Shown here: positions 21,096 to 23,545 of the stretch, in pieces
Position numbering within the stretch: the stretch's first letter is position 1
How the letters are laid out: each line of letters begins with the position of its first letter
Assembly (NCBI GenBank): GCA_025929455.1
Contig: JAICMB010000002.1
Span: 1-23,545 of the forward strand
DNA from: Bryobacteraceae bacterium
Lineage (GTDB): Bacteria; Acidobacteriota; Terriglobia; Bryobacterales; Bryobacteraceae
DNA length: 23,545 nucleotides
Direction: 5' to 3'
The notes under the pieces: generated by a model
What the model was told of the DNA's origin: nothing
What the model saw: the letters and a program-made list of their open reading frames with translations, nothing else
Database searches by the model: none
Translations under genes and position numbers: made by a program

Positions 21096-22616
21096 ATGCC
21101 CGAAAATCCCTTCTCGGACCCGCTGCGGTTTGAGCGCCGCGCTCCGCCGTGCGCCATCGTCATCTTCGGCGCCAACGGCGACCTGACCAAGCGCAAGCTC
21201 ATGCCGGCGCTGTACCGCCTCGCGTACGAGCGCCGCGTGCCCGCAACTTTCGCGGTCATCGGCAACTCCCGCACCGCATTATCCGACGACGCCTTCCGCC
21301 TCAAAATGTGCGAAAGCGTGCGCGAGTTCCTCGAAGACGGGCCCTTCGACCAGGCGGTCTGGGACAGCTTCGAGCGCAACCTTTTCTACATTCCCGGCGA
21401 CGTGAACGACCCGGCATTCTACAAGGCGCTCTCCGCGAAGCTCGACGATGTACAAAAAGCCAACCAGACCGCCGGCAACGTGCTCTTCTATCTGTCCACG
21501 CAGCCCAGCCATTATGAGCACGTTGTCGAAGGCATCGGAAGCGCCGGACTGCAGCACGGCGGCGGATGGCGGCGCCTGGTTGTCGAAAAGCCGTTCGGAC
21601 ATGATTTGAAAACCGCGCGCGAGCTGAACGACGCCATCCACCGCGTCTTCGACGAGCACGAGGTATACCGCATCGATCACTACCTCGGCAAAGAGACCGT
21701 CCAGAACATCATCGCCTTCCGCTTTGGCAACGGCATCTTCGAGCCGCTCTGGAATCGCCGCTACATCAACAACGTGCAAATCACCGCTGCGGAATCGATC
21801 GGTGTCGAAGGCCGCGGCGCATATTATCAGGAAGCCGGCGCGCTGCGCGACATGATCCAGAACCATCTGTTGCAGGTGCTGGCCACCATCGGCATGGAGC
21901 CTGCCGCGGTATTCGAAGCCGACGCCGTCCGCGACGAGCGCGCGAAGTTCCTGCGCTCCATTCGCATCATGAAAACGGACCAGGTGCGCGAATACGCTGT
22001 TGCCGGCCAATACGGCGCCGCGCGCATTGGCTCGGAAGACGTGCCCGGTTTTCGCCAGGAGCCCGGCGTATCTCCGGACTCGCAAACCGACACCTACGCT
22101 GCCGTCACGTTCTTCGTCGACAACTGGCGCTGGGCGGGCGTTCCGTTTTTCCTCCGCAGCGGCAAACGCCTGCCGAAACGAATCACCGACATCGCCATTC
22201 AATTCAACGCCGCGCCGCACGCGCTCTTTCACGACGAGCCCGGCAACGGCGCGCGTCCCAATCTGCTCGTCATCCGCATCCAACCGGAGGAGGGTATCTC
22301 GCTGCGCTTCCTGTCCAAGCAGCCGGGCAGCGGCATGCGCCTGCGTCCGGTATCGATGGACTTCAACTACGGTTCGAGCTTCGGCGAGCGCTCACCTTCG
22401 GCATATGAAACTCTGCTGCTCGACGCCATGATCGGCGACGCCACGCTGTACTCGCGTCAGGACATGGTGGATGCCAGTTGGGCCGCCGTACAGCCCGTCT
22501 TAGACGTGTGGAACAGTACGAAATTCGATTTCCCGAACTACCCCGCCGGCACCTGGGGGCCGAGGGCGTCGGACGATATGCTCGCGCGCCAGGGCCATGT
22601 GTGGAGGGTGCCATGA
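21096..22616 (+). CDS. zwf: Glucose-6-phosphate 1-dehydrogenase, 506 aa
   Basis: First enzyme of the oxidative pentose phosphate and Entner-Doudoroff pathways: oxidises glucose 6-phosphate to 6-phosphogluconolactone, producing NADPH. The N-terminal Rossmann motif is GANGDLTKRK (25-34). EKPFG is at 164-168. The substrate-binding signature RIDHYLGKE is at 192-200. The catalytic histidine is probably His257 in MIQNHLLQ, corresponding to His240 of the Leuconostoc enzyme. Length is typical. The stop overlaps the start of opcA (ATGA), so the enzyme and its assembly factor are translationally coupled. There is no strong ribosome binding site before ATG 21096. Confidence 0.97.
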   Translation: MPENPFSDPLRFERRAPPCAIVIFGANGDLTKRKLMPALYRLAYERRVPATFAVIGNSRTALSDDAFRLKMCESVREFLEDGPFDQAVWDSFERNLFYIPGDVNDPAFYKALSAKLDDVQKANQTAGNVLFYLSTQPSHYEHVVEGIGSAGLQHGGGWRRLVVEKPFGHDLKTARELNDAIHRVFDEHEVYRIDHYLGKETVQNIIAFRFGNGIFEPLWNRRYINNVQITAAESIGVEGRGAYYQEAGALRDMIQNHLLQVLATIGMEPAAVFEADAVRDERAKFLRSIRIMKTDQVREYAVAGQYGAARIGSEDVPGFRQEPGVSPDSQTDTYAAVTFFVDNWRWAGVPFFLRSGKRLPKRITDIAIQFNAAPHALFHDEPGNGARPNLLVIRIQPEEGISLRFLSKQPGSGMRLRPVSMDFNYGSSFGERSPSAYETLLLDAMIGDATLYSRQDMVDASWAAVQPVLDVWNSTKFDFPNYPAGTWGPRASDDMLARQGHVWRVP

Positions 22617-23545
22617 CAACCGCCGCACCCGTCCGCCCCGAGCGCATCCTGAAAGATCTCGCTCGCCTCTGGGTGCAATTAAGCGAGCAAGCGCCTGAAA
22701 AGGGCGTACTGCGCGCGTGCGCGATGACGCTGATCGTCGCGCTCGAAGCCGCGGAAGATACACAGGATGTTTCCGAAACTCTCGCGGGCGTGTTTCATGA
22801 TCATCCCAGCCGCGCTATCGTGCTGCGCGTATCGCCGGATGGCGGCGCACTCGACGCGAAGGTTTCCGCACAGTGTTGGATGCCGGTCGGCCGGCGGCAG
22901 CAGATCTGCTGCGAACAGATCGAGATCACCTCCCCCGAAGATCAACTCGTCGATCTACCGAAGCTCGCCTTCGGCCTCATCGCTCCCGACCTGCCCGTCG
23001 TCATATGGCCGCGCGGCGAGCGGCTGAGCACGAGTCCCGGTATCGAACAGCTCTTTCCTCTCGCGGGCAAAATCATTCTCGATACCTCGCGCTTCTCCGA
23101 TCCCGATGCCGCCTACGCACGCGTGCGCGATCTGGCGCATCGCGGCATTCACGTTGCCGACCTCGAATGGACGCGCCTCACGCACCTTCGCGAACTTGTA
23201 GCTCAGCTGTTTGAAAGCGAGCGCTGCCGCGGCTCCGTGAAGCGCATCGCCGTGCTGCACGGCGGCGAAATCTTGGGCGTGCCCGCCCGTTATCTGATGG
23301 GCTGGTTCCGCTCCGCGCTGCCCTCCGCTGAAGTTGCAGCCGAAATCGTGGCAGCACCCGCACACGGTGTCGCGGGCGTGCACATGGCCGGCGATGGCTT
23401 CGACGCGCGCATCGATCTCGAACCCGGCGCCGCGCGCATCACCGTCAATGGGCTACAGCGCCGCATCAGCATGCCGCCGCGCAGCGAGCAGGATTTGCTG
23501 CGTGAGGAATTGTCCGTGCTCGGTGGCGATCCGGTTTTTCGGAAA
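22613..23545 (+). CDS. opcA: Glucose-6-phosphate dehydrogenase assembly protein OpcA, 3' end beyond the window
   Basis: The frame from ATG 22613 is open for 311 codons to the last base, with no stop. OpcA is the allosteric or assembly factor needed for full glucose-6-phosphate dehydrogenase activity in cyanobacteria and actinobacteria, and is found in several other phyla. Recognisable segments are GVLRACAMTLIV (31-42), HPSRAIVL (64-71), APDLPVVIWPRG (124-135) and, in the second half, DLEWTRLTHLRELVAQLFE. The ATGA overlap with zwf supports the functional link. Most of the protein is present, and the missing C-terminal part is probably short. Confidence 0.92.
   Translation, partial: MTTAAPVRPERILKDLARLWVQLSEQAPEKGVLRACAMTLIVALEAAEDTQDVSETLAGVFHDHPSRAIVLRVSPDGGALDAKVSAQCWMPVGRRQQICCEQIEITSPEDQLVDLPKLAFGLIAPDLPVVIWPRGERLSTSPGIEQLFPLAGKIILDTSRFSDPDAAYARVRDLAHRGIHVADLEWTRLTHLRELVAQLFESERCRGSVKRIAVLHGGEILGVPARYLMGWFRSALPSAEVAAEIVAAPAHGVAGVHMAGDGFDARIDLEPGAARITVNGLQRRISMPPRSEQDLLREELSVLGGDPVFRK

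Noticed and set aside
21279..22283. 334-aa minus-strand frame opposite zwf
   Set aside because: Shadow of a highly conserved gene.

Overview
The window is a GC-rich bacterial chromosome segment with very dense, overlapping genes. It carries features common in Acidobacteriota, probably the Bryobacterales/Solibacter group: a GWK-type helix-turn-helix fused to an FG-GAP ectodomain, a Tat-exported protein start with an acidobacterial look, secreted M16 peptidases, zwf-opcA, and short intergenic hairpin repeats. The taxonomic call is an inference from gene content and style, not from a marker gene. No rRNA, tRNA, CRISPR array, transposase or phage gene was seen.

Layout. Positions 1-1708 are on the minus strand: a small protein overlapping a complete amidase, then the first 30 codons of a Tat-exported protein running off the left edge. 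Positions 1773-6480 are a plus-strand run of five genes with overlapping or nearly touching ends: an enolase-superfamily acid-sugar dehydratase-like enzyme, a secreted SIS-like protein, a NodB-type polysaccharide deacetylase, an acyl carrier protein and a FabF-type ketosynthase. The combination suggests an envelope or extracellular acyl/sugar pathway and is the least ordinary metabolic unit here. Positions 6615-10349 hold a membrane protein with a cytoplasmic DNA-binding domain and an outer FG-GAP domain, followed by a large secreted protein of unknown function. A 614-bp gene-free stretch full of short hairpins follows.

Positions 10964-15452 are a translationally coupled trio: a catalytic M16 peptidase, a non-catalytic M16 partner fused to a LolA-like domain, and a separate secreted LolA-like protein. 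This looks like an envelope proteolysis or lipoprotein-handling system. Positions 15582-16235 (minus) encode a secreted Gln/Arg/His-rich protein. Positions 16353-20116 are a plus-strand run: an Ldh_2-family dehydrogenase, then the housekeeping genes xseB, ispA, tlyA and nadK. Positions 20286-21027 encode a compact AAA/ABC-type ATPase whose 5' end is separated from the main frame by an apparent single-base frameshift. Positions 21096-23545 are zwf and the start of opcA, the entry to the oxidative pentose phosphate pathway; opcA is cut by the right edge.

Three intergenic regions (about 10.4, 15.5 and 20.15 kb), each just downstream of a plus-strand gene, carry related paired-hairpin repeats. 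One stem shows a compensatory base-pair change between copies, so the hairpin itself appears to be under selection.
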